This document shows, piece by piece, positions 8,480 to 17,817 of a stretch of DNA of 51,048 nt (position 1 is its first letter; every line of letters begins with the position of its first letter). A program made the translations under genes and the position numbers. A model generated the notes under the pieces. The model had not been told where the DNA came from, did not search any database, and saw only the letters and a program-made list of their open reading frames with translations. Source of the stretch: Methanobrevibacter sp. (GTDB taxonomy: Archaea > Methanobacteriota > Methanobacteria > Methanobacteriales > Methanobacteriaceae); the NCBI RefSeq assembly GCF_017432245.1, contig NZ_JAFRJO010000028.1, positions 1-51,048 of the forward strand, given 5' to 3'.

Positions 8480-10090
8480 ATGTCTTTCATAACTTTAAAA
8501 AATATTAATAAGTCATTTAATGGGGAACCAGTTCTTAAAGATATTAACTTAACAATAGAAGAAGGTTCTACCTTAGGTATTCTCGGTAGAAGTGGTAGTG
8601 GAAAATCTGTTTTAATCAACATGCTAAGAGGTACTAAAGAATATGCTCCAGACAGTGGGCAAGTGCTCTTTAACTTAGCAATCTGTGAAAACAAAAAATG
8701 CTTGCATGTTGAACCTGCTTCAAAAGCTGGTGAAAAATGTCCAGAATGTGGAGCTGAATTGAAAGCTAAGGAAATTGATTTCTGGAATGCTGACAGATTG
8801 GAAAAAGCTGCAATCAGAAGAAGAATTTCTATCATGCTTCAAAGGAACTTTGCATTGTACGACGAACAAAGCGTAATTGAAAACGTATTGAATGCAATGG
8901 GTGACGAAGGCAGATACGAAGAAGAGAATATCTACAATGCTATTGACTTATTGGAAATGGTCCAAATGAGTCACAGGGTAACTCACATTGCTCGTGACTT
9001 AAGTGGAGGAGAAAAACAAAGGGTTGTACTTGCAAGACAATTAGCTAAAAACCCAATGTTGCTTTTAGCTGACGAACCAACAGGTACCTTAGACCCACAA
9101 ACTGCTGAAAAACTTCACCAAACCTTGATTGAAGGTGTTAAAAATGAAGGAATCAGTATGGTAATCACTTCCCACTGGCCAGAAGTTATGAACCAATTAG
9201 CAGACGATGCTATATGGTTAGACAAAGGAGAAATCATTGAGCATGGTCACCCAGATGTCATAGTTCCAAAATTCCTTGAAACCGTTCCTCAAGCTGAACA
9301 AGTGGAAAAGGTTGAGCACACCGAAGAGATAATTAGAGTGAAAGACATTAAACAGCATTATTATTCCATTGAAAGAGGGGTTGTTAAAGCTGTAGACGGT
9401 GTAAGCTTAACAATTAACCAAGGAGAAATTTATGGTATTGTTGGACTTAGTGGATCCGGAAAAACAACCTTAACCAGAATGATGATTGGTTTGACTGAAC
9501 CAAGTGCTGGAGAACTTGAAATCAAGTTAGGTGATGACTGGATTGACATGAAAAAGCCAGGCCCATTAAACAGAGGCCGTGTAACTCCATACTTAGGTTT
9601 ATTACACCAAGAATACTCATTATACCCTCACAGAGATATTTTAGGAAACCTAACTGATGCTATCAGTTTGAACTTGCCTGCAGAATTTGCAAAAATCAAG
9701 GCAGCACATATCCTTGAAACTGTAGGATTTGAAAAGGAAAAATCCATGAGCATATTATCCAAATGGCAAGATGAGTTAAGTGGAGGGGAAAGACACAGAG
9801 TAGCTCTTGCACAAGTTCTTATCAAAGAGCCTAACATTGTCGTATTGGATGAACCAACAGGTACTATGGATCCAGTTACAAGAATCATCGTAACCAATTC
9901 CATCTTGAAAGCAAGAGATGAATTGGACCAAACCTTTGTAATCATTTCTCACGATATGGATTTCGTATTGGATGTTTGTGACAAGGCAAGCTTAATGAGA
10001 GGAGGAAAACTCCTCAGTACTGGAACTCCAGAAGAAATTGTTGCAGAGTTAACTGGTGAAGAAAAAGCCGACATGATCAAAGATCACTAA
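8480..10090 (+). CDS. atwA: Methyl-coenzyme M reductase system component A2
   Basis: A 536-residue protein with two ABC ATPase domains. Walker A motifs are GRSGSGKS (36-43) and GLSGSGKT (322-329), and the signature motifs are LSGGEKQR and LSGGERHR. A four-cysteine insert (Cys69, 74, 87, 90) interrupts the first ATPase domain, as a small zinc or iron-sulfur site. Component A2 is needed for ATP-dependent reductive activation of the Ni-F430 centre of methyl-coenzyme M reductase. GGTGG precedes the ATG. The next gene downstream is methanogenesis marker 9, which supports a shared role around MCR. Complete and of normal length. Confidence 0.95.
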   Translation: MSFITLKNINKSFNGEPVLKDINLTIEEGSTLGILGRSGSGKSVLINMLRGTKEYAPDSGQVLFNLAICENKKCLHVEPASKAGEKCPECGAELKAKEIDFWNADRLEKAAIRRRISIMLQRNFALYDEQSVIENVLNAMGDEGRYEEENIYNAIDLLEMVQMSHRVTHIARDLSGGEKQRVVLARQLAKNPMLLLADEPTGTLDPQTAEKLHQTLIEGVKNEGISMVITSHWPEVMNQLADDAIWLDKGEIIEHGHPDVIVPKFLETVPQAEQVEKVEHTEEIIRVKDIKQHYYSIERGVVKAVDGVSLTINQGEIYGIVGLSGSGKTTLTRMMIGLTEPSAGELEIKLGDDWIDMKKPGPLNRGRVTPYLGLLHQEYSLYPHRDILGNLTDAISLNLPAEFAKIKAAHILETVGFEKEKSMSILSKWQDELSGGERHRVALAQVLIKEPNIVVLDEPTGTMDPVTRIIVTNSILKARDELDQTFVIISHDMDFVLDVCDKASLMRGGKLLSTGTPEEIVAELTGEEKADMIKDH

Positions 10091-10127
10091 CTCTTTTTCT
10101 TTCTTTTTTATTTTTTCATTATTATTA
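10091..10127 (+). terminator. T-rich terminator after atwA
   Basis: Directly after the atwA stop codon there are several runs of five to six T separated by single C bases, with no clear hairpin. This is the usual form of archaeal intrinsic terminators. It suggests that atwA and the marker 9 gene, 239 bases further on, are separate transcripts. Confidence 0.5.
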
Positions 10128-10329
10128 TTTTTAATTTTACTATTTTTCTATAGATAACACTTTAAAAATTTATTGGCATAGATTATACTACTATTTTTAA
10201 AGATTTTCAATTTATAATTAAAAACTTATATTAATATAAACAAACAAAGTTTATAATGTTATAATATTAATTAAATTAAAACTATTAATATTCATTAAAT
10301 TTTATTTTATAAAAATTTGAGGAAAAATT

Positions 10330-10812
10330 ATGGTATGGGAAAATTCACCGTCACATATTTGTAGAGGAGGAGATGTAAGAGGACTCGCATTCTGTTGTCC
10401 TCCTGTAAAACCTTGCCCTATTATGGGAGCTTTAAAAGAAGTTGGACTAACTCCTCAAGAATTCTTAGACATAAAACAAAAATTTGCAAGAGAAACTAGA
10501 TTAGGCGAAGGTCCAGCAACCTGTTTCGGATCACTTGTATGGTGTTGTAAAACTTCAAAACCTTGTCCTTTAAGAGACATGACCTTACACCAAATAGGCA
10601 TGAGTGAAGAAGAGTACATGGACTTGAAAAAGGAATTGTCTGAAGTGATTTTAGCTGCAGGAACACCACCTACATCAAATGAAGCTGTGTTTGCCCTATC
10701 ACAAACCTTTGAAATCAGTGAAGCCGAAGCTGAAAAAGTGCTTGCAGACTGTAACAATGACTTAAGAATGGCTGTTAAATTATTAAAACTTAAACAATTG
10801 GAAGAAAAATAA
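10330..10812 (+). CDS. Methanogenesis marker protein 9
   Basis: A 160-residue protein matching the methanogen-restricted marker 9 family. It contains an internal duplication: Cys11, Cys22/23, Cys29 followed by helix [20 protein letters not shown], and Cys65, Cys72/73, Cys79 followed by a similar helix ([20 protein letters not shown]). Eight conserved cysteines suggest metal or iron-sulfur binding. The last 45 residues ([20 protein letters not shown] and [12 protein letters not shown]) resemble a three-helix UBA/NAC-like domain. GAGGA precedes the ATG. The family has no established biochemical function; its place next to atwA hints at MCR maturation. Confidence 0.85.
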   Translation: MVWENSPSHICRGGDVRGLAFCCPPVKPCPIMGALKEVGLTPQEFLDIKQKFARETRLGEGPATCFGSLVWCCKTSKPCPLRDMTLHQIGMSEEEYMDLKKELSEVILAAGTPPTSNEAVFALSQTFEISEAEAEKVLADCNNDLRMAVKLLKLKQLEEK

Positions 10813-10898
10813 ATTTTTAATCTATCATAACCATCTAAAAATTAGATATGAAAACCAGATGGGGAAATCAATTGAACTAAAATAAATGATGTGATACT

Positions 10899-11528
10899 AT
10901 GGGAAAAACTTCTCTTTTCTTTGAAGTGGAAAACAAGAATGTCTTTATTTTAGGCACTGGAGAGGTAGCTACAAGAAGAGCACATCGCTTTTTAGATAAA
11001 GGTGCCAATGTAATATTGGCAGGAAATTCAATTGATGAGGAATTAACAAAAAAAGGAGCTATTTTAACACCTTTAAAAGACCTTGATGAAATGGTTAAAT
11101 GGAGTGACATAGTGATTACTGCAAGCGGCGATGAAAAGCTATGTGAATACATCGCATCCATCAGTCAAGGAAAATTAATTAACAGGGCTGACAAGCCTGA
11201 AAAAGGAAATATTATAGCCCCTACAAGTTTCTTGATTGACGATATAGAGATATCCATTTACACAAATGGGCAAAGTCCTTTAATGGCAAGAGAACTTAGA
11301 AAGAAAATACAATCAATCATTACAGAAGAGGATATTCTCGAAATAAAGATTCAAGATCATGCTAGAAAAATACTGAAGGAGAAAACAGAGAGTCAAAGAT
11401 TAAGAAGGGAATATCTTGAGAATATTCTAAAAGATGAAGAAATAAAGCAATGCCTAAAGGAAAATAAATTAGATGACGCCAAAGAACTTGTAGAAAATTT
11501 CATAAATTCTAACTTATCAAAAGAATAG
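10899..11528 (+). CDS. Precorrin-2 dehydrogenase / sirohydrochlorin ferrochelatase-like protein
   Basis: A 209-residue protein similar to the Met8p and CysG N-terminal domain. The NAD-binding loop VFILGTGEVATRRAHRFLDK is clear, followed by the middle segment NRADKPEKGNIIAPTSFLID and a helical dimerisation region. The enzyme oxidises precorrin-2 to sirohydrochlorin, the branch point to siroheme and, in methanogens, F430. Whether it also inserts iron cannot be told. The gene is 37 bases before hemA on the same strand, so an operon is likely. A GTGAT site lies before the ATG. Confidence 0.9.
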   Translation: MGKTSLFFEVENKNVFILGTGEVATRRAHRFLDKGANVILAGNSIDEELTKKGAILTPLKDLDEMVKWSDIVITASGDEKLCEYIASISQGKLINRADKPEKGNIIAPTSFLIDDIEISIYTNGQSPLMARELRKKIQSIITEEDILEIKIQDHARKILKEKTESQRLRREYLENILKDEEIKQCLKENKLDDAKELVENFINSNLSKE

Positions 11529-11565
11529 AGAAATTATTTAATCATAAAATAAAGGAGACTCAAAA

Positions 11566-12774
11566 TTGATTATCAATATACGTGTAGACCATACCCTTGC
11601 AGACATAGAAACTATGGAAAAGGTATCAAAAGATTTAAAAGAATTGTTTTCAACCTTAAAAGAACAGATTGATGTTAAAGAATATATTGAAATCAATACA
11701 TGCAATAGATATGAGTATTTCCTTTACACTGACGATTACAATGAACTTGACTTAGACTGTGAAAACAAATATGTCATAATACAATATAGCGATGAAGCGG
11801 TATTGCATTTATTCAGAATGACTTCAGGTCTTGAATCCATGATTATTGGTGAAGACCAAATCTTAGGCCAAGTAAAGGATGCGAAAAGGAAAAGTGAAAG
11901 GGAAGGCCATTGTGGAAAGAAATTAGATGCAGTTTTCACAAAGGCAATTCATGTTGGTCAAGTTGTAAGAAACAAGACTAAAATCAATCAAGGATCAATT
12001 TCCATTGGTTCTGCAGCAGTTGACCTTGCAGAAGAGCATCTCGGAGACTTGCAAGACAAGCATGTTCTTGTAATTGGTGCAGGAAAGATGGGAACCCTTG
12101 TTGCTAAGGCATTAGCTGAAAAGAACTTGAAAGCTATTTTTGTTGCAAACAGAACTTATTACAAAGCAATTAAACTTGCAGAGGAACTTGATGGAGAGGC
12201 AATTCTCTTTGATAATCTTGAAGAAAAACTGCTTAATGCAGACCTTGTAATCAGTTCCACTGGTGCACCACACCCAATTATAAATAAAGAAAGGTTATTA
12301 AGAGTATTTGATGAAGAAATACCTGATAAGATGATTTTTATTGACATTGCAAATCCAAGAGACATTGAAGATGATGTGAAGGAAATAGGCATTGACTTGT
12401 TTAACATCGATGACTTAAGGGGAATTGCAGAAAAAAATAAAAAGCTTCGTGAAAGGGAAGTCATAGAAGCAGAAAAGATAATTGAAAGTGAGTTTGATTT
12501 GCTTAAAGAATCCTTCAATTTAATTGAAATAAATTCAATGCTCGGTAGTTTAAGAGAGTCTATGGAAGAGATAAGACAACGTGAGAGTCAAAAAGGTATA
12601 GTTAAACTAAATAGTGTAGATGCAAAGGATATAAAAGTCATAGATAAGATGACTCAGTCAATAGTCAACAAAATATTTTATGACATTTCTGAAAACATTA
12701 GACAAACAGCAAAAAACAACGAAGAAGATTTCGTTAAAATTTGTGAAATGATCTTAAAAAGAGAACAAGCCTAA
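11566..12774 (+). CDS. hemA: Glutamyl-tRNA reductase
   Basis: A 402-residue protein. It reduces glutamyl-tRNA to glutamate-1-semialdehyde, the first committed step of tetrapyrrole synthesis in archaea. The catalytic cysteine is Cys46 in INTCNRYEYF; the LESMIIGEDQILGQVK segment and the NADPH-binding loop VIGAGKMGTLVAKALAE are present, followed by a C-terminal helical dimerisation domain. It begins with TTG, supported by AAAGGAGA eight bases upstream and the conserved N-terminus MIINIRVDHT. It follows the precorrin-2 dehydrogenase gene closely and would supply precursor for F430 of methyl-coenzyme M reductase. Confidence 0.96.
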   Translation: MIINIRVDHTLADIETMEKVSKDLKELFSTLKEQIDVKEYIEINTCNRYEYFLYTDDYNELDLDCENKYVIIQYSDEAVLHLFRMTSGLESMIIGEDQILGQVKDAKRKSEREGHCGKKLDAVFTKAIHVGQVVRNKTKINQGSISIGSAAVDLAEEHLGDLQDKHVLVIGAGKMGTLVAKALAEKNLKAIFVANRTYYKAIKLAEELDGEAILFDNLEEKLLNADLVISSTGAPHPIINKERLLRVFDEEIPDKMIFIDIANPRDIEDDVKEIGIDLFNIDDLRGIAEKNKKLREREVIEAEKIIESEFDLLKESFNLIEINSMLGSLRESMEEIRQRESQKGIVKLNSVDAKDIKVIDKMTQSIVNKIFYDISENIRQTAKNNEEDFVKICEMILKREQA

Positions 12775-12786
12775 AAGTTTAAAAAA

Positions 12787-12841
12787 ATAGATTAAAATAA
12801 GAAATAGATTAAAATAAAAAATAGATTAAAATAAGAAATAG
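12787..12841. repeat. 17-bp tandem repeat between convergent genes
   Basis: The unit ATAGATTAAAATAAGAA begins at 12787, 12804 and 12821, with the start of a further copy at 12838; the second copy has one substitution. It is intergenic, between the ends of hemA and the AAA ATPase gene, which point toward each other. Probably simple-sequence DNA. Confidence 0.8.
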
Positions 12842-12914
12842 CAGAAAAATTATAAATTAAAATAAAAAAAAATAGTTGATAAAAATTAGAAAATAAAATA
12901 ATAAAGGATGTTGA

Positions 12915-14042
12915 TTATTCAAACATTCCTTTAATTTCTTCTTTTTTATATTTATTGATGTCTAATGCAAAATAAATATCATCCATTGTTACTTTTTCCT
13001 TATCATTTATAATTGCATTGTGAAGAGCAGTTTTCAATATCTTTTCCTTAATGTCCCTACCAGACATTCTTTTGGAAAGCTTGACTAATTTTTCAATATC
13101 CAACTCATAATCCATTGGGAATGTATTAAGGTTTAGCTCAAAGATTTCTCTTCTTTCATCATCATTTGGAAGCTTGAATTCGATTTCCTCTTCAAAACGA
13201 CTTCTGATTGCAAAGTCGATTGAAGACGGGTTATTGGTTGCTGCAATTGTTACAACACCATCATTTGGATTTATTCCATCCATTTCAGTTAAAAGGGAAT
13301 TTACAATTTCAGAAACATCCCCTCTCAATGATTGGAATGACCTATGCAATGCAATCGCATCGATTTCATCAATGAAAATCAAAGATGGGGAGGATTTCAA
13401 TGCAGTTTCATATAAATCATGAATCTTATTTGCTGCATCTCCAACATGGTCCCCGATTAATGAGGTTGCCTTGACCAAGAATAAGTTGATGTTCAATTCA
13501 TTTGACAATGCCTTTGCAAGCATGGTTTTACCGGTTCCCGGAAGACCATAGAATAGAACATTCTTAGGAGCCCAATTGCCAAACTTCTCAGGGTCTTGGA
13601 GATACTTGTAGATGAGTTTTGATTTCTTTTTAGCATTCTCTTGACCTACTACATCATCAAAGAAAACATTGGATTTCACTCTTTTAATGGAATCATGCTT
13701 CTCCACATCTGGAATGACTATTTCAATTGAAGTGTTTTCTCCAATAACAGAGTCTTCAGGATATGCAGTTATGATTTTAAATGCAAAATCTGGAATGATC
13801 TTTTGGTCAAAAAGATAGGAACCAGTTCTAACTGATGTGCCACTCCATTGGTCTATAGCATACTGTTCAAAAAGAACTTTATCAGATATCTCTAGATTAG
13901 GGCTTTCCAATAATCCAAAATTGAAAGGATAACCTGCAGTTTCCAATACGAGAACCTTAGTTTCAATCTCACTGAAACTAGCCCTATTCTTAATGGAAAC
14001 CTCTGATTTCTTTTTGCTTGAACTTTTGTTTTCAGATTTCAC
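12915..14042 (-). CDS. AAA family ATPase (Cdc48/PAN-like single domain)
   Basis: About 375 residues. One AAA domain carries Walker A GLPGTGKT (166-173), Walker B LIFIDEIDA, the sensor segment AATNNPSSID and the arginine-finger region IRSRFEEEIEF. The first 130 residues are a lysine/serine-rich tail and a beta-rich domain unlike the OB fold of PAN or the N domain of Cdc48, so the substrate is unknown. Start choice: GTG at 14042 has a GTGAT site four bases upstream; another GTG at 14051 would add three residues. It is convergent with hemA. A protein-remodelling role is likely from the family but not shown. Confidence 0.87.
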   Translation of the reverse strand: MKSENKSSSKKKSEVSIKNRASFSEIETKVLVLETAGYPFNFGLLESPNLEISDKVLFEQYAIDQWSGTSVRTGSYLFDQKIIPDFAFKIITAYPEDSVIGENTSIEIVIPDVEKHDSIKRVKSNVFFDDVVGQENAKKKSKLIYKYLQDPEKFGNWAPKNVLFYGLPGTGKTMLAKALSNELNINLFLVKATSLIGDHVGDAANKIHDLYETALKSSPSLIFIDEIDAIALHRSFQSLRGDVSEIVNSLLTEMDGINPNDGVVTIAATNNPSSIDFAIRSRFEEEIEFKLPNDDERREIFELNLNTFPMDYELDIEKLVKLSKRMSGRDIKEKILKTALHNAIINDKEKVTMDDIYFALDINKYKKEEIKGMFE

Positions 14043-14196
14043 ATTTATCACATCAAATCAAATGTTTAAAATAATTAAAATTTTTTTATGAATGTTTAGA
14101 TTACTTAATATATTTTTAACATTATTTAAATATTTTCATAAAAGAATTAAGTTTGAAATTTGAGAAAAAATTTAGTAAAATTTTAAAAAAAATTAC

Positions 14197-15033
14197 CTAA
14201 ATTAGACTGTCATAAAGCTGTTTCATTCTTAAGGCATCTTGGTCAATTAAAGGAGTTTCGCAAATAATGGTAGCTTTCCAATCGTTTTCAATCAGATTCA
14301 AAAGCAAATCCTTGATGTGTGGACCATACTCATCAGCTTCAGCTAATGTGTGATGCTTCTTTTCACCCTTATCAGTATACTCAATTGTAGTGAAATGACA
14401 ATGCAATCTATCAATGTCCAAATTATCTTCAAGCTTTGAAAATATGCAATTGTAGTCTTCCTTCTTATTTAGGATTCCTCTTCCTCTTGCATGAACATGT
14501 GCAAAGTCAATTGTAGGCTCGAAGTGGTCAAAGCTAGCACACATTTCAATGATTTCATCAATATTTCCTAATTGAGAACGTTTTCCAGTTGTTTCAGGCG
14601 CAAAAGTAAAGTTTTCTATTCCTTCCTCTTCGCATCTTTCAAGGAGTCTAGTGTAAGTCTTTTTAGCTAGATCCATACAGGTTTCAGGTTTTCTGCCTGA
14701 ATAGAATCCCGGATGGAATACAAGCCTATATGCACCCATGAATTCTCCAACTTTTGCAGATTGAACCAATCTGTCTATTGTACTGTCAATCTTTTCCTCC
14801 TCTTTAGAACAGACATTAACATAATAAGGGCAATGCATAGACATCAGGACCCCATTTTCCTCTGCAGATTCCCTAAGCTTAAGTGCAGAGGATTCACCAA
14901 TTCTTACACCATAAGTGGACTGATATTCAAAAGCATATAATCCTAAAGGTCCTAAAAATTCTGGAGATTCATGTGCCTTTCCATTAAACTCTATTGGTTT
15001 TCCAGCCGGACCAAAAATAACTTTATCTCTCAT
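14197..15033 (-). CDS. nfo: Deoxyribonuclease IV (AP endonuclease family 2)
   Basis: A 278-residue TIM-barrel protein of the endonuclease IV/Xyl-isomerase superfamily. Metal-ligand motifs expected for Nfo are visible: SMHCPYYVN, RLVFHPG, the FAPETTGKRSQLG glutamate segment, PTIDFAHVHARG, and the HCHFTTIEY segment. It would cut DNA at abasic sites during base excision repair, using zinc ions. GGTG precedes the ATG. It lies between the AAA ATPase and GAPDH genes on the same strand with gaps of about 150 bases, so probably an independent unit. Length is normal for archaeal members. Confidence 0.9.
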   Translation of the reverse strand: MRDKVIFGPAGKPIEFNGKAHESPEFLGPLGLYAFEYQSTYGVRIGESSALKLRESAEENGVLMSMHCPYYVNVCSKEEEKIDSTIDRLVQSAKVGEFMGAYRLVFHPGFYSGRKPETCMDLAKKTYTRLLERCEEEGIENFTFAPETTGKRSQLGNIDEIIEMCASFDHFEPTIDFAHVHARGRGILNKKEDYNCIFSKLEDNLDIDRLHCHFTTIEYTDKGEKKHHTLAEADEYGPHIKDLLLNLIENDWKATIICETPLIDQDALRMKQLYDSLI

Positions 15034-15199
15034 AAAAACACCATAAATAATTTAAAAGGGCAAATATAAAAAAATGAAATTAAAACAAATTAAATTAAAA
15101 CAAATTAAATAGAAATATAAATTTTTGATTTAGAAAAAAAGTAAGAAAATTAAATAGAAAAATTCTATTTAATTAATTAAATCTGAAATTATAGTCGAT

Positions 15200-16216
15200 T
15201 TATAAAATTCCCATAGCTTTGTTGGTTTTAGCAATGGATTTTTCATTATCAGATTCCATTTCCAACATTGCACGGATAGCATCTACGTTTTCAGGCACTA
15301 CATCAGATTCTTGGTGTACTGCTTGCATGTAGAACAATTCATTGTCTACAACGTTAATGGATTCTTTCCATACTGGAATCTCATATAAATCATTTCTGCT
15401 TCTTCCTAAATCTTTAGCATATTCCATAAGTGCTGCAGTTGAGTCAAGGCCAGCAGCAGCTTCAACAACCATAACTCTGGAACGTTTTTCAAGTACATCG
15501 ATTACTTCATCATTTGTCACTTCATTGCCAATTTCAACCATAAGGTTGTGTTGGTGCATTAAAGTGGTAGGAACAAGTAAAGCCATTGTAGTAACATCTA
15601 TACCTTTCATTACAGTCTGTACATCAGGACCGTGGTGAGAAGGTACTTTTGGAGGGTTAGGTACAATAGCATTAATAGGACCTTTCTTGATTTCAGATGG
15701 GTCAGATCCTCTTCTAACCATTACAGCACGAACTTTCTTAATGTCAACCAATGGATTGAGAGTGTGTAATGTACGGGTTAAACCGGTAGTGTTACAAGAT
15801 ACTACTCTAGCATAGTCTGCACCATATGAATCATCATAATTAGCAAAAGAGTTAAATGATAATCCAGTTAATTCATGATCTTCTCCACCTTGGTAAATAG
15901 CTTTTACACCAGCTTTTTTATACATTTCAAGGTTTTGAGGACCAATGTTTCCAGGAGTACAGTCAACGACGATATCTGCTTCTTGAACCATATCTTCAAC
16001 AGTACCTGCAATTTCAATTCCTGCTTCTTTAAAGAGACCTTCCCTTTCAGGAATTCCAATGTATAAAGGATATCCCTTTTCTTCTACAGCAGTTTTTGCT
16101 TCAAAGTTTGGTCTGGTTTTGCTCACACCAATGACTTTCATATCATCTTGAGCAGCTACAGCATCAGCCACCCTTTTACCTATAGTTCCAAATCCATTAA
16201 TAGCTACAGATTTCAT
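15200..16216 (-). CDS. gap: Type II glyceraldehyde-3-phosphate dehydrogenase
   Basis: A 338-residue archaeal GAPDH. The nucleotide-binding start [20 protein letters not shown] and the catalytic cysteine segment SCNTTGLTR (Cys141) are clear, and [20 protein letters not shown] matches the archaeal type. It interconverts glyceraldehyde-3-phosphate and 1,3-bisphosphoglycerate with NAD(P), mainly in gluconeogenesis in methanogens. GGAAG precedes the ATG at 16216. It is well expressed-looking (frequent GGT/GAA-type codons). No neighbour is a glycolytic gene. Confidence 0.97.
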   Translation of the reverse strand: MKSVAINGFGTIGKRVADAVAAQDDMKVIGVSKTRPNFEAKTAVEEKGYPLYIGIPEREGLFKEAGIEIAGTVEDMVQEADIVVDCTPGNIGPQNLEMYKKAGVKAIYQGGEDHELTGLSFNSFANYDDSYGADYARVVSCNTTGLTRTLHTLNPLVDIKKVRAVMVRRGSDPSEIKKGPINAIVPNPPKVPSHHGPDVQTVMKGIDVTTMALLVPTTLMHQHNLMVEIGNEVTNDEVIDVLEKRSRVMVVEAAAGLDSTAALMEYAKDLGRSRNDLYEIPVWKESINVVDNELFYMQAVHQESDVVPENVDAIRAMLEMESDNEKSIAKTNKAMGIL

Positions 16217-16332
16217 TTTTAAACTTCCTTAAGAATACTAAATTTATATAAAAACATTAAATTCAATAATTATATAATTAAAGTTTTATAATTCAATCTA
16301 TATATAATTTGATATTCAACTTTGAGAAAAGA

Positions 16333-17004
16333 TTAGAATACCCATTCCTGACTCTCAGGAGCGGAATGTTTTGTACCCTCATCATCAATATAATATTTTG
16401 TACCATCACTTCTGTGGTGAATATATACATGACAGTCATATCCTGCCTTATCAGACAAATCAAGGTCTTCCACCCATTCAGTAGTGCCTTTACTGCTTGA
16501 ACTGCCAGATGCTGAGTGCTCTGCTTTAGTGATTGATTTTGCAGTGACTGTTCCATTTCCAATAGCTAACTGTATACTATCGTCAGTGGCTAAACTAATA
16601 TCTGCACTATCCAATACATTTCCCTCTTCATCATATAATTTGACAATTGCACGGTCAGGATACTTGTCATATGAGTCCTTACTTTCACATACAATACTTC
16701 CATCCGCACCAACCGTTTTTGTACTTTTATCCCCATCATTTAAATTAGCACCTCCACGACTATATAAAATGCTTACAATAACATTCTCATTTGAATGATT
16801 AGAACCTACATTAATAGTACAGATGGTTTTTGCATCTAATGAATGGTCGGTTGAAAAAGTAGTATTTATAATATGCATAGGCTCTTTTTCACTTAAAGGA
16901 TTGATTCCCCCATTTGAGTTTAAGTATAATACAGTCCCCAATATAAAAGTTACACAAATTATGGCAACTACAATAATTATCGTATTTTTATTATTTAATT
17001 CCAT
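16333..17004 (-). CDS. Membrane-anchored protein of unknown function
   Basis: A 223-residue protein with one N-terminal transmembrane anchor (residues 8-29, IIIVVAIICVTFILGTVLYL) and a long extracytoplasmic part. That part contains a beta-rich domain with Ig-like spacing (TICTINVGSNHSNENVIVSI and RAIVKLYDEEGNVLDSADIS), a serine-rich stretch near residue 165, and a C-terminal segment GYDCHVYIHHRSDGTKYYID. GGGGG precedes the ATG. No family recognised. A short predicted secreted or surface lipoprotein-like role is inferred only from the anchor. Confidence 0.75.
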   Translation of the reverse strand: MELNNKNTIIIVVAIICVTFILGTVLYLNSNGGINPLSEKEPMHIINTTFSTDHSLDAKTICTINVGSNHSNENVIVSILYSRGGANLNDGDKSTKTVGADGSIVCESKDSYDKYPDRAIVKLYDEEGNVLDSADISLATDDSIQLAIGNGTVTAKSITKAEHSASGSSSSKGTTEWVEDLDLSDKAGYDCHVYIHHRSDGTKYYIDDEGTKHSAPESQEWVF

Positions 17005-17109
17005 TTTAATCCCCCTTTAAATTATTCTAAAAATTAATTCTAATTATTCTAAATTTTAAATTAATTTATTCTAATTTTCCTAATTATTCTAATTATTTAA
17101 TTTTGATAA

Positions 17110-17652
17110 TTATTCTAATAAAACTAAACCATAACAGAAATAGCTATTATTCTCTTTATCAATGCCTAATATGTCATATCCATTGTTTTCAATGGTTTTA
17201 TGAATATCCACTCCACAAGCTTCTCCAGAGGGACGGGCTTCATTTGGATACTTGCATCCATCCAAATTACACGCTTCACCTTTGGACTGGCACACTAAAC
17301 AAGTTCCTGCACCCATACCAAAAGCCTTATAATATCCATGATGAGCACAGCAATTTTCAATATCCACTGCTATTTTAGTTATTCCCCCAATATTGTCTTC
17401 AATAGAAGCTAAGCTGATTTCAAATAAAATAGCTGTTTTATATGAATTGACCATTCCCACAAATTCCTCCGCTTTCGGAGTATATGGTGGACAAACCAAT
17501 GTTTTTCCATAACTAGGGCAACCATATTGACATTTTAATCTTGTCCATGGCTCTACAACAATGGAGCTTACATCAATATATTCAAACTTAAAATTCTTAT
17601 AATCTTTTGTTAAATCGAATATTTCCTCTTTTAATTCATCCAAGCTAATCAT
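17110..17652 (-). CDS. DUF2284 predicted metal-binding protein
   Basis: About 180 residues with at least ten cysteines in the DUF2284 pattern: CQYGCPSYGKTLVCPPYTP near the N-terminal third, then CCAHHGYYKAFGMGAGTC, LVCQSKGEACNLDGCKYP and PSGEACGVDI. The start is the ATG at 17652 because GGAGG lies five bases before it; a TTG at 17664 would include that site. The family is found in anaerobes and is presumed to bind metal or iron-sulfur clusters, with unknown function. It stands alone between the unknown membrane protein and the metal P-type ATPase. Confidence 0.88.
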   Translation of the reverse strand: MISLDELKEEIFDLTKDYKNFKFEYIDVSSIVVEPWTRLKCQYGCPSYGKTLVCPPYTPKAEEFVGMVNSYKTAILFEISLASIEDNIGGITKIAVDIENCCAHHGYYKAFGMGAGTCLVCQSKGEACNLDGCKYPNEARPSGEACGVDIHKTIENNGYDILGIDKENNSYFCYGLVLLE

Positions 17653-17817
17653 AAAATCCTCCAAGATTTAAAAAAAAAAATAAAAAATACCTTATTAAAT
17701 AAATTTTGAATACAATAATAAATAAAATTTTTTAAATTATATTAAAAAAAGTTAATAAAAGAATTAAGGAAAAATAGGAAAAATGATAAATAAGAAAAAT
17801 AAAAAAAGTAAAAAAAG

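Noticed and set aside
16293-16562. Open frame overlapping the membrane-anchored unknown gene
   Set aside because: Same strand, different frame, with no ribosome site; the 223-residue frame has an anchor and GGGGG site.
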